In this document: one piece after another, positions 35,331-45,648 of the stretch
How positions within the stretch are numbered: position 1 is the first letter of the stretch
How the letters are laid out: each line of letters begins with the position of its first letter
DNA from: Rhodovastum atsumiense
Lineage (GTDB): Bacteria > Pseudomonadota > Alphaproteobacteria > Acetobacterales > Acetobacteraceae
Assembly (NCBI RefSeq): GCF_937425535.1
Contig: NZ_OW485601.1
Location: forward strand, 5,005,501 to 5,069,500
Reading direction: 5' to 3'
DNA: 64,000 nucleotides
Notes under the pieces: generated by a model
What the model saw: the letters and a program-made list of their open reading frames with translations, nothing else
Databases searched by the model: none
What the model was told of the DNA's origin: nothing
Program-made: the position numbers and the translations under genes

Positions 35331-36035
35331 TCAGACCGCCCGTGCCTGCAGCAGGTAGTTGGTGCTGAGGTCCCGCCCGGTGCGCCAGCGCCAGCCCAGC
35401 GGGTCGAACTCGAGCCCGGTGATGTCGGCGACGCCGAGCCCGGCGTCGCGCGCCAGCGCCCCCAGCTCGGCCGGGGTGACGAACTTGCGCCAGTCATGCG
35501 TGCCGACCGGCAGCCACCGCATCACGTATTCCGCGCCGAACTTCGCCACCAGGAAGGACCGCTTCGTGCGGTTCAGCGTGGAGAGGAACAGCGTTCCCCC
35601 CGGCTCCAGCAGCCCCGCCAGGGTATGCAGGAACGCCGCCGGATCGGGCACGTGCTCGATCACCTCCAGCGCGGTCACCACCGGGAAGCGTTGCCCCTCG
35701 GCCAGCAGGTCGCCGGCCACGCCTTCGCGATAGGCGAGCTTCAGCCCACGCCCCTCGGCGTGCGCGCGCGCCGCCGCGATCGCTTCCCCGGCGGCATCGA
35801 TGCCGAGCACGTCATGGCCGCGCCGTGCCAGCGCCTCGGCCAGCAGCCCGGCGCCGCAGCCCACGTCCAGCACCCGGCTCGCGGGCGGGATGCGCGAATC
35901 GATCCAGCCCACCCGGGCCGGATTCATCCGGTGCAACGGCTTCATCGGGCCGTCCGGATCCCACCATTTCCCCGCCAGCGCGTCGAACCGCGCTATTTCT
36001 TCGGGGGAGACTCCCCGATCCGCCACAGCTTGCAT
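35331..36035 (-). CDS. ubiG: ubiquinone biosynthesis O-methyltransferase UbiG
   Basis: 234 residues. SAM-dependent methyltransferase for both O-methylations in ubiquinone synthesis. N-terminal family signature ARFDALAGKWWDPDGPMKPLH, SAM loop VLDVGCGAGLLAEALAR, VVTALEVIEHVPDP, then STLNRTKRSF and the C-terminal THDWRKFVTPAEL. The ATG at 36035 is preceded by GGGAG; GTG three codons earlier is an alternative. It is divergent from lysC, an order common in alphaproteobacteria. Confidence 0.95.
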   Translation of the reverse strand: MQAVADRGVSPEEIARFDALAGKWWDPDGPMKPLHRMNPARVGWIDSRIPPASRVLDVGCGAGLLAEALARRGHDVLGIDAAGEAIAAARAHAEGRGLKLAYREGVAGDLLAEGQRFPVVTALEVIEHVPDPAAFLHTLAGLLEPGGTLFLSTLNRTKRSFLVAKFGAEYVMRWLPVGTHDWRKFVTPAELGALARDAGLGVADITGLEFDPLGWRWRTGRDLSTNYLLQARAV

Positions 36036-36123
36036 GTTGCCCACTCCCGATGGCGCCAGTATGTGTCGCGGTCTCGGCCGCGGCGCAACCGGGTGCGCGG
36101 CCCTTCGAGCCGGAACCTTCCCG

Positions 36124-37362
36124 ATGGCGCGCATCGTCATGAAGTTCGGCGGCACCTCCGTCGCCGATCTCGACCGAATCCGTAACGTGGCCGCCCGTGT
36201 CAAGCGCGAGGTCGACGCGGGCAACGAGGTGGCCGTGGTGGTCTCCGCCATGGCCGGCGTGACCAACACCCTGGTCAAGTATTGCCAGGACCTCTCGCCG
36301 CTGCACGACGCCCGCGAATACGACGCGGTGGTGGCGACCGGCGAGCAGGTCACCTCCGGGCTGACCGCGATCGCGCTGCAGTCGATCGGGGTGGACGCCC
36401 GGTCCTGGCAGGGCTGGCAGATCCCGCTGAGCACGGATGGCGCGCACGGCAAGGCGCGCATCGAGGGCATCGCCGGGGACGAGCTGATCCGCCGCATGCA
36501 GGGCGGGCAGGTGCCGGTGGTGGCCGGGTTCCAGGGGGTGGGCCCCGACAACCGCGTCACCACGCTCGGGCGCGGCGGGTCGGACACCTCGGCGGTGGCG
36601 CTCGCCGCGGCACTGAAGGCGGATCGATGCGACATCTACACCGACGTGGACGGGGTCTACACCACCGATCCGCGCATTGTTGCACGGGCACGCAAGCTCG
36701 CTAAGATCGCCTACGAGGAAATGCTCGAACTCGCCTCGGTCGGGGCGAAGGTGCTGCAGACCCGCAGCGTCGAGCTCGCGATGAAGGAACGCGTGCGGGT
36801 GCAGGTGCTGTCCAGCTTCGAAGGCGGCAACCTGCTCGGCAGCGACCTGCCCGGAACGCTTGTGGTGGACGAGGACGAGATCGTGGAGAAGGAACTGGTC
36901 GCCGGCATTGCCTATTCGCGCGACGAGGCGAAGGTGACGGTGCGGCGTGTGCCGGACCGGCCGGGCATCGCGGCGGCGATTTTCGGCCCGCTCTCGGCCG
37001 CTGCCATCAACGTGGACATGATCGTGCAGAACGTGTCGGCCGACGGCACCACCGATCTGACCTTCACGGTGGGCAAGACCGATCTGCCGCGCGCCGAGCA
37101 GACGCTGGCGCAGCACAAAAGCGAGATCGGCTACGAGATGCTGCTGACCGAGAAGGAAGTGGCCAAGATCAGCGTGGTCGGCGTGGGCATGCGCAGCCAT
37201 GCCGGCGTCGCCAGCACCATGTTCCGCACCCTCGCCGATCGCGGGATCAACATCGAGGTGATTTCCACCAGCGAGATCAAGGTTTCAGTCCTGGTCGGGG
37301 CCGAATACACCGAACTGGCGGTGCGGGCGCTGCATACGGCGTACGGCCTCGATGCCGCCTGA
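36124..37362 (+). CDS. lysC: aspartate kinase LysC
   Basis: 412 residues. First step of the aspartate pathway to lysine, threonine and methionine: aspartate + ATP to 4-phospho-aspartate. The kinase domain starts MKFGGTSVADLDRIRNVA, with VSAMAGVTN, ATGEQVTSG, TLGRGGSDTSAVALA and YTDVDGVYTTDPR. Two ACT domains follow (about 265-410), for example KVTVRRVPDRPGIAAAIF and ISVVGVGMRSHAGVASTMF, which bind feedback amino acids. The ATG at 36124 gives the usual N-terminus. The last 11 bases overlap the next gene. Confidence 0.96.
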   Translation: MARIVMKFGGTSVADLDRIRNVAARVKREVDAGNEVAVVVSAMAGVTNTLVKYCQDLSPLHDAREYDAVVATGEQVTSGLTAIALQSIGVDARSWQGWQIPLSTDGAHGKARIEGIAGDELIRRMQGGQVPVVAGFQGVGPDNRVTTLGRGGSDTSAVALAAALKADRCDIYTDVDGVYTTDPRIVARARKLAKIAYEEMLELASVGAKVLQTRSVELAMKERVRVQVLSSFEGGNLLGSDLPGTLVVDEDEIVEKELVAGIAYSRDEAKVTVRRVPDRPGIAAAIFGPLSAAAINVDMIVQNVSADGTTDLTFTVGKTDLPRAEQTLAQHKSEIGYEMLLTEKEVAKISVVGVGMRSHAGVASTMFRTLADRGINIEVISTSEIKVSVLVGAEYTELAVRALHTAYGLDAA

Positions 37363-38422
37363 GGCCCCCCTCTCCGCCGCGGAACCCGCGCGGGAGGCGG
37401 CGCGGGCACAGCTGGAACGGCTGTGGGCGCGCGGGCGCGACTTCCTCGGCTGCGAGGCCGCCATCATGGGCGGCGCCATGTCCTGGCTGAGCGAGCGCAA
37501 CCTGACCGCGGCGATCAGCAATGCCGGCGGCTTCGGCGTGCTGGCCTGCGGCTCGATGACGCCGGATCTGCTGGAACGCGAGATCGCCGCCACCCAGGCG
37601 CTGACCGACCGGCCCTTCGGCGTCAACCTGATCACCATGCATCCGCAGCTGGACGACCTGATCCGGGTGACGCTGGCGGCGGGGGTGGGCCATGTCGTGC
37701 TGGCCGGCGGCATTCCCTCCGGTGGCGCGGTGCGGGCGGTGAAGGACGGCGGCGCGAAGCTGGTCTGCTTCGCCCCGGCGCTGGTGCTGGCGAAGCGGCT
37801 GGTGCGCACCGGCGCGGACGCCCTGGTGATCGAGGGCAACGAGGCGGGCGGCCATATCGGCCCGGTCAGCCTGACCGTGCTGGCGCAGGAGATCCTGCCG
37901 CATATCCGCGAGGTGCCGATCTTCGTCGCCGGCGGGCTCGGCCGTGGCGAGGCGATCCTGGCCTATCTGGAAATGGGCGCCTCCGGCGCGCAGCTCGGCA
38001 CCCGCTTCGCCGCCGCCGCCGAGAGCATCGCCCATCCCAACTTCAAGCAGGCGTTTGTTCGGGCCGCCGCGCGGGACGCGATACCCTCGGTGCAGCTCGA
38101 TGAACGGTTTCCGGTGATTCCCGTGCGCGGACTGGCCAATGACGGGACGAAGCGGTTCCTCGCCCACCAGGCCGAGACCGTGCGCCGCTACCAGGCCGGC
38201 GAGCTGACCAAGGAAGCAGCCCAGCTCGAGATCGAGCATTTCTGGGCCGGGGCGCTGCGCCGCGCCGTGATCGAGGGCGATGTCGAGACCGGCAGCCTGA
38301 TGGCCGGCCAGTCGGTGGGATTGGTCACCTCGGTGCAGCCGGTGGCGGCCATCATCACCGAATTGGTGGAGCAGGCGGTGGCGGCGCTCGCTTCGCGCCA
38401 CACGATCGCCACGCCACTCTGA
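37352..38422 (+). CDS. nitronate monooxygenase-like flavoprotein (NPD/FabK fold)
   Basis: 356 residues. FMN-dependent TIM barrel: AIMGGAMSWLSERNLTAAIS near the N-terminus, ISNAGGFGVLACGSM, EGNEAGGHIGPVS (FMN-contacting GGH), FVAGGLGRGEAILAYLEMGASGAQLGTRF. The family oxidises alkyl nitronates or reduces enoyl-ACP, and a specific role is uncertain. It overlaps lysC by 11 bases and precedes ptsP by 14 nt, so it is co-expressed with them. Confidence 0.85.
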   Translation: MPPEAPLSAAEPAREAARAQLERLWARGRDFLGCEAAIMGGAMSWLSERNLTAAISNAGGFGVLACGSMTPDLLEREIAATQALTDRPFGVNLITMHPQLDDLIRVTLAAGVGHVVLAGGIPSGGAVRAVKDGGAKLVCFAPALVLAKRLVRTGADALVIEGNEAGGHIGPVSLTVLAQEILPHIREVPIFVAGGLGRGEAILAYLEMGASGAQLGTRFAAAAESIAHPNFKQAFVRAAARDAIPSVQLDERFPVIPVRGLANDGTKRFLAHQAETVRRYQAGELTKEAAQLEIEHFWAGALRRAVIEGDVETGSLMAGQSVGLVTSVQPVAAIITELVEQAVAALASRHTIATPL

Positions 38423-38436
38423 CAGAAGGGGCGGCG

Positions 38437-40674
38437 ATGTCGACGCCGCGCCTCCTGCTCGCACGGCTGCGCAACCTCCTGGCGCGCGGCCCTGTGTCCC
38501 TGAACGAGATCGTCCGCCTCGTGTCATCGGAAATGGTGACCGAGGTGTGCTCGGTCTATGCCATGCGTCCCGGCGACATCCTGGAACTGGCGGCAACCGT
38601 CGGGCTGCGGCCGGAAGCGGTGGGCCGCACCCGGCTGCGGGTCGGCGAGGGCATCATCGGCCTGGTCGCCGCCACCGCCCAGCCGCTCAACCTGCCGGAC
38701 GCGCAGAACCATCCCGGTTTCGCCTACCGCCCGGAAACCGGCGAGGAACCCTATACCTCGATGATGGCGGTGCCGGTGCGTCGCGCCGGCCGCACCCTCG
38801 GCGTGCTCGCGGTGCAGAACCGGGCGGTGCGCCGCTACGAATCGGAAGAACTCGACGCGCTCGAGACCGTGGCCATGCTGCTGGTCGAGCCGCTGGCTGC
38901 CTTCGGCGCCTCGGACGGGGCGGAAGAAGGGCTGGGCGCCGCCCTGCCGCGCCGCTTCATGGCCAGTCCCCTGGTGCCGGGACTCGCGATCGGGCCGGCG
39001 GTGATGCCGGGGGCGCATGCGCCGCGGCGGCTGCTGGCCGAGGACCCCGATGCCGAAATGACGCGACTCGCCCGCGCCGTCGACATCATGCGGCGCGGAC
39101 TCGATGACCTGATCACCAACCGGCTCTCCGGCGGCTCCGGCCAGGCGACGCCGGAAGCGCGCGAGGTGCTGGAGGCATACCGGCTGGTCGCCGAGGATCC
39201 GGGCTGGCTCAAGCGCGTGAACGAGGCGATTCGCGGCGGGCTGTCGGCGGAAGCGGCGGTGCACCGGGTGGCGGGCGAGCTGCGCGACCGCATGCGGCGG
39301 ATCTCCGACCCCTATCTGCGCGAGCGGCTGGCGGACCTGGAAGACATGGCCGGGCGGCTGCTGGCGGCGCTGGACGGCGGCGCGGTGCCGGCCTCGGTGC
39401 CGCCCGGGGCGATTCTGCTGGCACGCCGACTCGGGCCGGCGGAACTGCTCGACTGGCACGCGCGCGGCATCGGCGGCGCGGTGGTCGAGGAAGCCAGTCC
39501 TGCCGGCCATGCCGCCATCCTCGCCCGCGCGCTCGGCATCCCCACGGTGGGCGGGGTGCGCGGCATCATCGAGGCGGCCGAGGCCGGCGACGACGTGGTG
39601 GTTGATGCCGACGAGGGCGCCTCCGGCCAGGTGATCCTGCGTCCTGAACAGGACGTGCTGCAGGTCTACCAGCGCGCGCAGCAGGCGCGGCAGGAACGGC
39701 GCGCCGGCTGGGCGGCGCTGCGTGGCCAGCCCTCGGCCACGCGCGACGGCACCAAGGTCCAGTTGATGCTCAATGTCGGGCTGGCGCTGGAACTGGGCCA
39801 GCTCGATGCCACCGGCGCCGAGGGAATCGGCCTGTTCCGTACGGAAATCGCCATGCTGGCCCGCGGCGCCATCGCCGACGTGGCCGAGCAGGCGGCGGTC
39901 TATGGCCGGGTGCTGGACGCGGCGGCGGGGCGGCCGGTGGTGTTCCGCACGCTCGACCTTGGCGGCGACAAGCTGCTGCCGGGCACGCCGGTGCCGGAGG
40001 AGGAGAATCCGGCGATGGGCTGGCGCAGCCTGCGCATCGGGCTCGATCGTCCGGCGCTGCTGCGGCGGCAGTTGCGGGCGCTGCTGATGGCGGCGGCGGG
40101 GCGAAAACTGTCGGTGATGTTCCCGATGGTGGCGACCGTGGCCGAGTTCTGCACCGCGCGCGCCATCCTGGAAGCCGAGGTCGAGCGGGTGCGGCCGGTG
40201 CCGGAGTCGCTGAATATCGGCACCATGCTCGAAGTGCCGGCGCTGATGTGGCAGTTGCCGGAATTGCTCAAACATGCCGATTTCATCTCGGTCGGTACCA
40301 ACGACCTGATGCAGTTCGTGTTCGCTGCCGATCGCTCCAGCCCCGCTTTGGCCGGGCGCTACGACATGCTGTCGCCGGCGATGCTGAACCTGCTCGCCGA
40401 CCTCGCGGCGCAGGCGCGTGCGGCGGGGGTGCCGCTGTCGGTGTGCGGCGAGGCGGCGGCGCGGCCGCTGGAGGCGATGACGCTGGTGGGACTCGGCGTC
40501 ACCTCGCTGTCGATGTCGGCCTCCTCCATCCTGCCGGTGAAGGCGACGCTGGCGGCGGTGGAACTGCCGGCGTTTCGCGAGCTGCTGACCTCGCTGCGCC
40601 GTACCGGGGGCGCGGAACCAAGCTTTCGCGAGCCGATCGCCGCCTGGGCGCGCGAGCACGACGTGCCCGTTTAG
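38437..40674 (+). CDS. ptsP: phosphoenolpyruvate-protein phosphotransferase PtsP (nitrogen PTS enzyme I)
   Basis: 745 residues. N-terminal GAF domain (about 20-160), then the enzyme I core: HPr-binding helices (about 175-310), swivelling phosphohistidine domain with H358 in EEASPAGHAAILARALG, and the PEP-binding barrel (about 425-720) with SVGTNDLMQFVFAADR and the catalytic SVCGEAAARP. It takes phosphate from PEP and passes it to NPr and EIIA-Ntr, a signalling chain reporting nitrogen and carbon state. NPr and EIIA-Ntr genes are not in the window. A Gly precedes the active His where most family members have Ser. Confidence 0.94.
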   Translation: MSTPRLLLARLRNLLARGPVSLNEIVRLVSSEMVTEVCSVYAMRPGDILELAATVGLRPEAVGRTRLRVGEGIIGLVAATAQPLNLPDAQNHPGFAYRPETGEEPYTSMMAVPVRRAGRTLGVLAVQNRAVRRYESEELDALETVAMLLVEPLAAFGASDGAEEGLGAALPRRFMASPLVPGLAIGPAVMPGAHAPRRLLAEDPDAEMTRLARAVDIMRRGLDDLITNRLSGGSGQATPEAREVLEAYRLVAEDPGWLKRVNEAIRGGLSAEAAVHRVAGELRDRMRRISDPYLRERLADLEDMAGRLLAALDGGAVPASVPPGAILLARRLGPAELLDWHARGIGGAVVEEASPAGHAAILARALGIPTVGGVRGIIEAAEAGDDVVVDADEGASGQVILRPEQDVLQVYQRAQQARQERRAGWAALRGQPSATRDGTKVQLMLNVGLALELGQLDATGAEGIGLFRTEIAMLARGAIADVAEQAAVYGRVLDAAAGRPVVFRTLDLGGDKLLPGTPVPEEENPAMGWRSLRIGLDRPALLRRQLRALLMAAAGRKLSVMFPMVATVAEFCTARAILEAEVERVRPVPESLNIGTMLEVPALMWQLPELLKHADFISVGTNDLMQFVFAADRSSPALAGRYDMLSPAMLNLLADLAAQARAAGVPLSVCGEAAARPLEAMTLVGLGVTSLSMSASSILPVKATLAAVELPAFRELLTSLRRTGGAEPSFREPIAAWAREHDVPV

Positions 40675-40867
40675 GGAGCGTTGTCAACAAACTTTCTGCG
40701 CGCAAAAAATACTTCAAACCCAAAGGCCTGGCGGATGGTTTTCACCTGTTCCGCGAGCTTTTCCGGTGTTGGATGTGTATCTTGGTTGGCAAGCCGCCTA
40801 CAGCGGTTTACAAGCCGTCGCAGGAAACCGGATTGACCCCCGCTGACCGGGGGCTGGGCATCCATCC
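40671..40867 (-). pseudogene. possible C-terminal relic of an unrecognised gene
   Basis: Between ptsP and the RodZ-like gene, the minus strand encodes FLRRLVNRCRRLANQD ... EKLAEQVKTIRQAFGFEVFF and ends NAP-stop at 40671. The residues look protein-like and the DNA is less GC-rich than its neighbours, but there is no start or ribosome-binding site and no family I recognise. It may be the decayed end of a mobile-element gene or chance. A CCCCCG-ctgac-CGGGGG hairpin lies at about 40837-40853. Confidence 0.22.
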
Positions 40868-41980
40868 TTGAACACCGCAACTTCTTGGGATCGAGCCGCC
40901 GTGCTGCAGGTTCGCAGGTCCGCCGCCGCGCCGCGAGGGACCGCTGTTTCGCCACTCGAAGATCCGGGTGGGCCCGGTCACGTCCTCAGGGTCGGCGCCG
41001 ACCTGCAGGCGGCGCGGGAACGTCTCGGCTGGGACCTCGAGGCCATCGGCGGCTATCTTCGCATCCGCCCGGCGGTGCTGCGGGCGATCGAGGAAGGGCG
41101 CCCCGCGGATCTGCCGGCCCTGGCCTATGTGATCGGCCATGTGCGCAGCTACGCGCAACTGCTCGGGCTCGACCCCGACGAAGTGGCACGGCGCTTCCGG
41201 GCCGAGGCGGCGGGCCTGGCACGACAGCCCGAGCTGAGCTTCCCGACCCCGGTGCCCGATCGCGGCGTGCCCGCGGGGGCGGTGGTGCTGCTGGGGGTGA
41301 CGCTGGCGATCGGCGCCTATGTCGGCTGGTATCGCGTCTCCGGCAGCCAGCCGGGCGAGCCGCCGGTGCGGCAGGTGCCGGAACGGCTGGCGACGCTGGT
41401 GCAGCCGCCGCCCGCCCCGGTGCCGCTCGCGGCCGCCGTGCCCGCCGCGCCGGTGACCGCTGCGGGCCCTGCAACCGACCAGCCGATGGTGCTGCCGTTC
41501 CCCACGGCGGCGGGCCCCGGCCAGATGGCCTCCGTGACGCCGCCACCGGCCCTGACGCCCCTGCCGCCCAGTTCAGCTGCGGCGGCGATCCCGGCTACCG
41601 GCGTGTTCGGCCCACCGCTCGCCGCCGGCACCACTACCGCCGCGGCCCTGCCGCCGCTGCCGGAAGGGACCCGCATCGTGCTGCGGGCCAAGGCGGATGC
41701 CTGGCTGCAGGTGCGCGACCGCCAGCAGGGCCAGGTGCTGCTGAACCGCGTGCTGCGCGCCGGCGAGACCTGGCCGGTGCCGCCGCGCGAGCGCCTGGTG
41801 CTGACCACCGGCAATGCCGGCGGCACCGAGGTGCTGGTCGACGGACAGCTCACCGCCGCACTCGGCATCGACGGCGCAGTGCGGCGCGACCTGCCGCTCG
41901 ATCCCGAGGCCATCCGCGAGGGCAGGCTGGCACCTTCCGTTACGGCGGCACGGGCTGCCCCTAAGCCGCCGGCGCAATAA
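40868..41980 (+). CDS. RodZ-like membrane protein: helix-turn-helix, one membrane helix, DUF4115
   Basis: 370 residues. Cytoplasmic HTH_25 domain (about 38-105; LRVGADLQAARERLGWDLEA, LRIRPAVLRAIEEGR, YVIGHVRSYAQLLGLD), a membrane segment at about 133-155 (VPAGAVVLLGVTLAIGAYVG), a Pro/Ala-rich linker, and a C-terminal DUF4115 domain (LRAKADAWLQVRDRQQG, VLNRVLRAGETWPVP). RodZ links MreB to the cell-wall elongation machinery, and this is the expected role. The start is uncertain: TTG at 40868 without a clear ribosome-binding site. ispG follows, as in many Proteobacteria. Confidence 0.86.
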   Translation: MNTATSWDRAAVLQVRRSAAAPRGTAVSPLEDPGGPGHVLRVGADLQAARERLGWDLEAIGGYLRIRPAVLRAIEEGRPADLPALAYVIGHVRSYAQLLGLDPDEVARRFRAEAAGLARQPELSFPTPVPDRGVPAGAVVLLGVTLAIGAYVGWYRVSGSQPGEPPVRQVPERLATLVQPPPAPVPLAAAVPAAPVTAAGPATDQPMVLPFPTAAGPGQMASVTPPPALTPLPPSSAAAAIPATGVFGPPLAAGTTTAAALPPLPEGTRIVLRAKADAWLQVRDRQQGQVLLNRVLRAGETWPVPPRERLVLTTGNAGGTEVLVDGQLTAALGIDGAVRRDLPLDPEAIREGRLAPSVTAARAAPKPPAQ

Positions 41981-41996
41981 TATAAGAGAGTTAAGG

Positions 41997-42040
41997 CAAG
42001 GGCTCCGCCCTTGACCCGGCAGGGGCCACACGGCCCCTGC
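41997..42040 (+). repeat. dispersed composite hairpin repeat, copy 3 (type A only)
   Basis: CAAGGGC-tcc-GCCCTTG (41997-42013) and GCAGGGGCC-acac-GGCCCCTGC (42019-42040), the same spacing as type A of copy 1, followed by the shared stretch CACCCC ... GCGCTGCGCGG. Only loop bases differ between the two type-A hairpins. It sits in the gap between the RodZ-like and ispG genes. Confidence 0.85.
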
Positions 42041-42126
42041 ACCCCAGGTGCGCTGCGCGGCGTTTGCTTGGCGCCCGGCGCTCGGGCATGTTGCGTTGCC
42101 CGTCCGTCCACCCGGAGCTGTACCCC

Positions 42127-43251
42127 ATGAGCTATCGCCCGTACCAGCAGATCGCCCGGCGCAAGTCGCGCCAGATCCATGTGGGCAGCGTACCCGTCGG
42201 CGGCGACGCGCCGATCAGCGTGCAGACCATGACCAACACGCTGACCAGCGACGCCGCGGCGACGATCGCCCAGATCCGCCGCGCCGAGGCGGCCGGGGTG
42301 GACATCGTCCGCGTCTCCTGCCCTGACGAGGAGAGCACCGCCGCCCTGAAGAAGATCGTGCGCGAGGCCCGCGTGCCGATCGTCGCCGACATCCATTTCC
42401 ATTATCGCCGCGCCATCGAGGCGGCGGAGGCCGGGGCGGCCTGCCTGCGCATCAATCCCGGCAACATCGGCAGCGCCGAACGGGTGCGCGAGGTGATCAA
42501 GGCGGCGCGCGACCACGGCTGCTCCATGCGCATCGGCGTCAATGCCGGCAGCCTGGAAAAGCACCTGCTGGAGAAATACGGTGAGCCCAACCCGGACGCG
42601 CTGGTGGAAAGCGCGCTGGAACACGCGAAGATCCTGCAGGACCACGACTTCCACGAATTCAAGATCAGCGTGAAGGCGTCCGACGTCTTCCTTGCCGTTG
42701 CCGCCTACAAGCAACTCGCCGAAGCCTGCGACCATCCGTTGCACATCGGCATCACCGAGGCCGGCGGACGCCGCACCGGCACGGTCAAGAGCGCCATGGG
42801 CCTGGGCGCGCTGCTCTGGGCGGGCGTGGGCGACACCATGCGCGTCTCGCTCTCGGCCGAGCCCGAGGAAGAAGTGCTGGTCGGCTGGGAGATCCTCAAG
42901 GGCCTGGGCCTGCGCCATCGCGGCGTGAAGATCGTCTCCTGCCCATCCTGCGCGCGGCAGGGCTACAACGTCATCGAGACGGTGGCGAAGCTGGAAGAGC
43001 GGCTGGCACATATCGAGACGCCGCTGACCCTCTCCATCATCGGCTGCGTGGTCAACGGCCCGGGCGAGGCGCTGATGACCGATATCGGCGTCACCGGCGG
43101 CGGCGGCGGGCGGCACATGGTGTACATGGCCGGCAAGACCGACCATCATGTCGACAGCGCTTCCATGGTCGACCACATCGTCGACCTCGTGGAGCAGAAG
43201 GCCGCGGCGATCCGGGCCGGCGAGGTCATCCCGAACCAGGCGGCGGAGTGA
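42127..43251 (+). CDS. ispG: 4-hydroxy-3-methylbut-2-enyl-diphosphate synthase IspG (GcpE)
   Basis: 374 residues. MEP isoprenoid pathway: reduces 2-C-methyl-erythritol 2,4-cyclodiphosphate to HMBPP with a [4Fe-4S] cluster. The TIM-barrel N-terminal part has [11 protein letters not shown] and [14 protein letters not shown]; the C-terminal cluster ligands are in [13 protein letters not shown] and [11 protein letters not shown]. The start at 42127 has GGAG nine bases upstream; a longer frame to 42064 runs towards the repeat and is unlikely. hisS follows after 3 nt. Confidence 0.96.
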   Translation: MSYRPYQQIARRKSRQIHVGSVPVGGDAPISVQTMTNTLTSDAAATIAQIRRAEAAGVDIVRVSCPDEESTAALKKIVREARVPIVADIHFHYRRAIEAAEAGAACLRINPGNIGSAERVREVIKAARDHGCSMRIGVNAGSLEKHLLEKYGEPNPDALVESALEHAKILQDHDFHEFKISVKASDVFLAVAAYKQLAEACDHPLHIGITEAGGRRTGTVKSAMGLGALLWAGVGDTMRVSLSAEPEEEVLVGWEILKGLGLRHRGVKIVSCPSCARQGYNVIETVAKLEERLAHIETPLTLSIIGCVVNGPGEALMTDIGVTGGGGGRHMVYMAGKTDHHVDSASMVDHIVDLVEQKAAAIRAGEVIPNQAAE

Positions 43252-43254
43252 CGA

Positions 43255-44489
43255 TTGAGCGAGCAACTGCAGCCGGCCCGCGGCACCAGGGACCTGATCG
43301 GCGAGGACCATCGCCGGCACCAGCACGTCATCGACACGGCGCGGCGCGTCGCGGCCCGCTACGGGCTCGAGGAATGGGCCACCCCCATCTTCGAGGATAC
43401 CCGCGTGTTCGCTCGCAGCCTCGGCGACACGTCCGACGTGGTGATGAAGGAGATGTATTCCTTCACCGATCGCGGCGGCGATTCGCTGACGCTGCGGCCG
43501 GAGATGACGGCGGGGGTATGCCGGGCGCTGGTCACGAACGGCCTGACCCAGTCGCTGCCGCAGAAAGTGTTCTACGCCGGGCCGATGTTCCGCTACGAGC
43601 GGCCGCAGAAGGGGCGCTACCGGCAGTTCCACCAGATCGGCGCCGAGCTGCTCGGCACCGCCGAGCCGCTGGCCGATGCCGAGGTGATCGCCTGCGGCTG
43701 GGACATCCTGCGCGAACTCGGCCTTGCCGCCGACGTGGTGCTGGAGCTGAACACGCTCGGCGACCGCCCCAGCCGCGAGGCGTGGCGGACGGCGCTGGTC
43801 GAGTACTTCACCGCGCATCGCGACAAGCTGTCCGAGGACAGCCTGACACGGCTGGAGCGCAACCCGCTGCGCATCCTCGATTCCAAGGATGACGGCGACC
43901 GCCGCGTCGTCGCCGGCGCGCCGCTGATCGAAGGCTACCTGACGCCGGAGGCCGCCACGTTCTACCAGCGGCTGAAGGACTACCTGACCCGGTTCGGCGT
44001 GCCCTTCGTCGACAATCCGCGCATCGTGCGCGGGCTCGATTATTACGGTCATACCGCCTTCGAGTTCGTCACCTCCCGGTTGGGGGCGCAGGGCACGGTG
44101 ATGGCCGGCGGGCGCTATGACGGGCTGGTGGCGGAGATGGGCGGGCCTGCGACGCCGGCCGTCGGCTGGGCCGCCGGGGTGGAGCGGCTGTCCATGCTGC
44201 TGACCGAGGCGCCGCCCGCGCCGCGCCCGGTCGCGGTGGTGCCGGTGGGCGAGGTCGCCGAGGCCGCCGCGCTGGATGTGCTGCAGGCGCTGCGCCAGGG
44301 CGGCATCCGCGCCGAGATGGCCTATCGCGGCAACCTCAAGAAGCGGATGGAGCGGGCCAACCGCATCGGCGCCCGCGCCGCGGTGATCCTGGGCGAGGCC
44401 GAGGTGGCGCGTGGCGTGGCCCAGGTGAAGGACCTGGCCACTGGCGCGCAGGCCGAGGTGCCGGTCGCGGACCTGCCCGCAAGGCTGCG

Positions 44490-44493
<4 letters not shown>
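43255..44493 (+). CDS. hisS: histidyl-tRNA synthetase
   Basis: 412 residues. Class II synthetase: motif 1 region [19 protein letters not shown], motif 2 [20 protein letters not shown], histidine motif [15 protein letters not shown], motif 3 [14 protein letters not shown], and a C-terminal anticodon-binding domain (about 320-412). It charges tRNA-His. The start is TTG at 43255 with GGAG seven bases upstream, just after the ispG stop. It overlaps prfA by four bases (ATGA). Confidence 0.95.
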
Positions 44494-45544
<1,051 letters not shown>

Positions 45545-45545
<1 letters not shown>

Positions 45546-45648
45546 TGGGATCCAAGGGCCTTTGGCCCTTGGTGGAGGTGCAGGAGGCAAAGCCTCCTGC
45601 CAGGGTCCGGGGCAGCGCCCCGGCACTGTGTCGGGGCCTGGATCCCAT
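45545..45648 (+). repeat. dispersed composite hairpin repeat, copy 4 (type B with inverted ends)
   Basis: Starts ATGGGATCC (45545-45553) and ends GGATCCCAT (45640-45648), a perfect 9-bp terminal inverted repeat. Inside: CCAAGGGCC-ttt-GGCCCTTGG (45552-45572), GCAGGAGGC-aaa-GCCTCCTGC (45580-45600) and CCGGGGC-agc-GCCCCGG (45607-45623). The outer pair of the second stem is G-C here but C-G in copies 1, 2 and 5, a compensatory change. It separates prfA from prmC, and prmC's ATG lies in its right end. Confidence 0.88.

Noticed and set aside
41317-44052. 911-residue minus-strand frame opposite ispG and hisS
   Set aside because: Both plus-strand genes have full family motifs; the minus frame has none.
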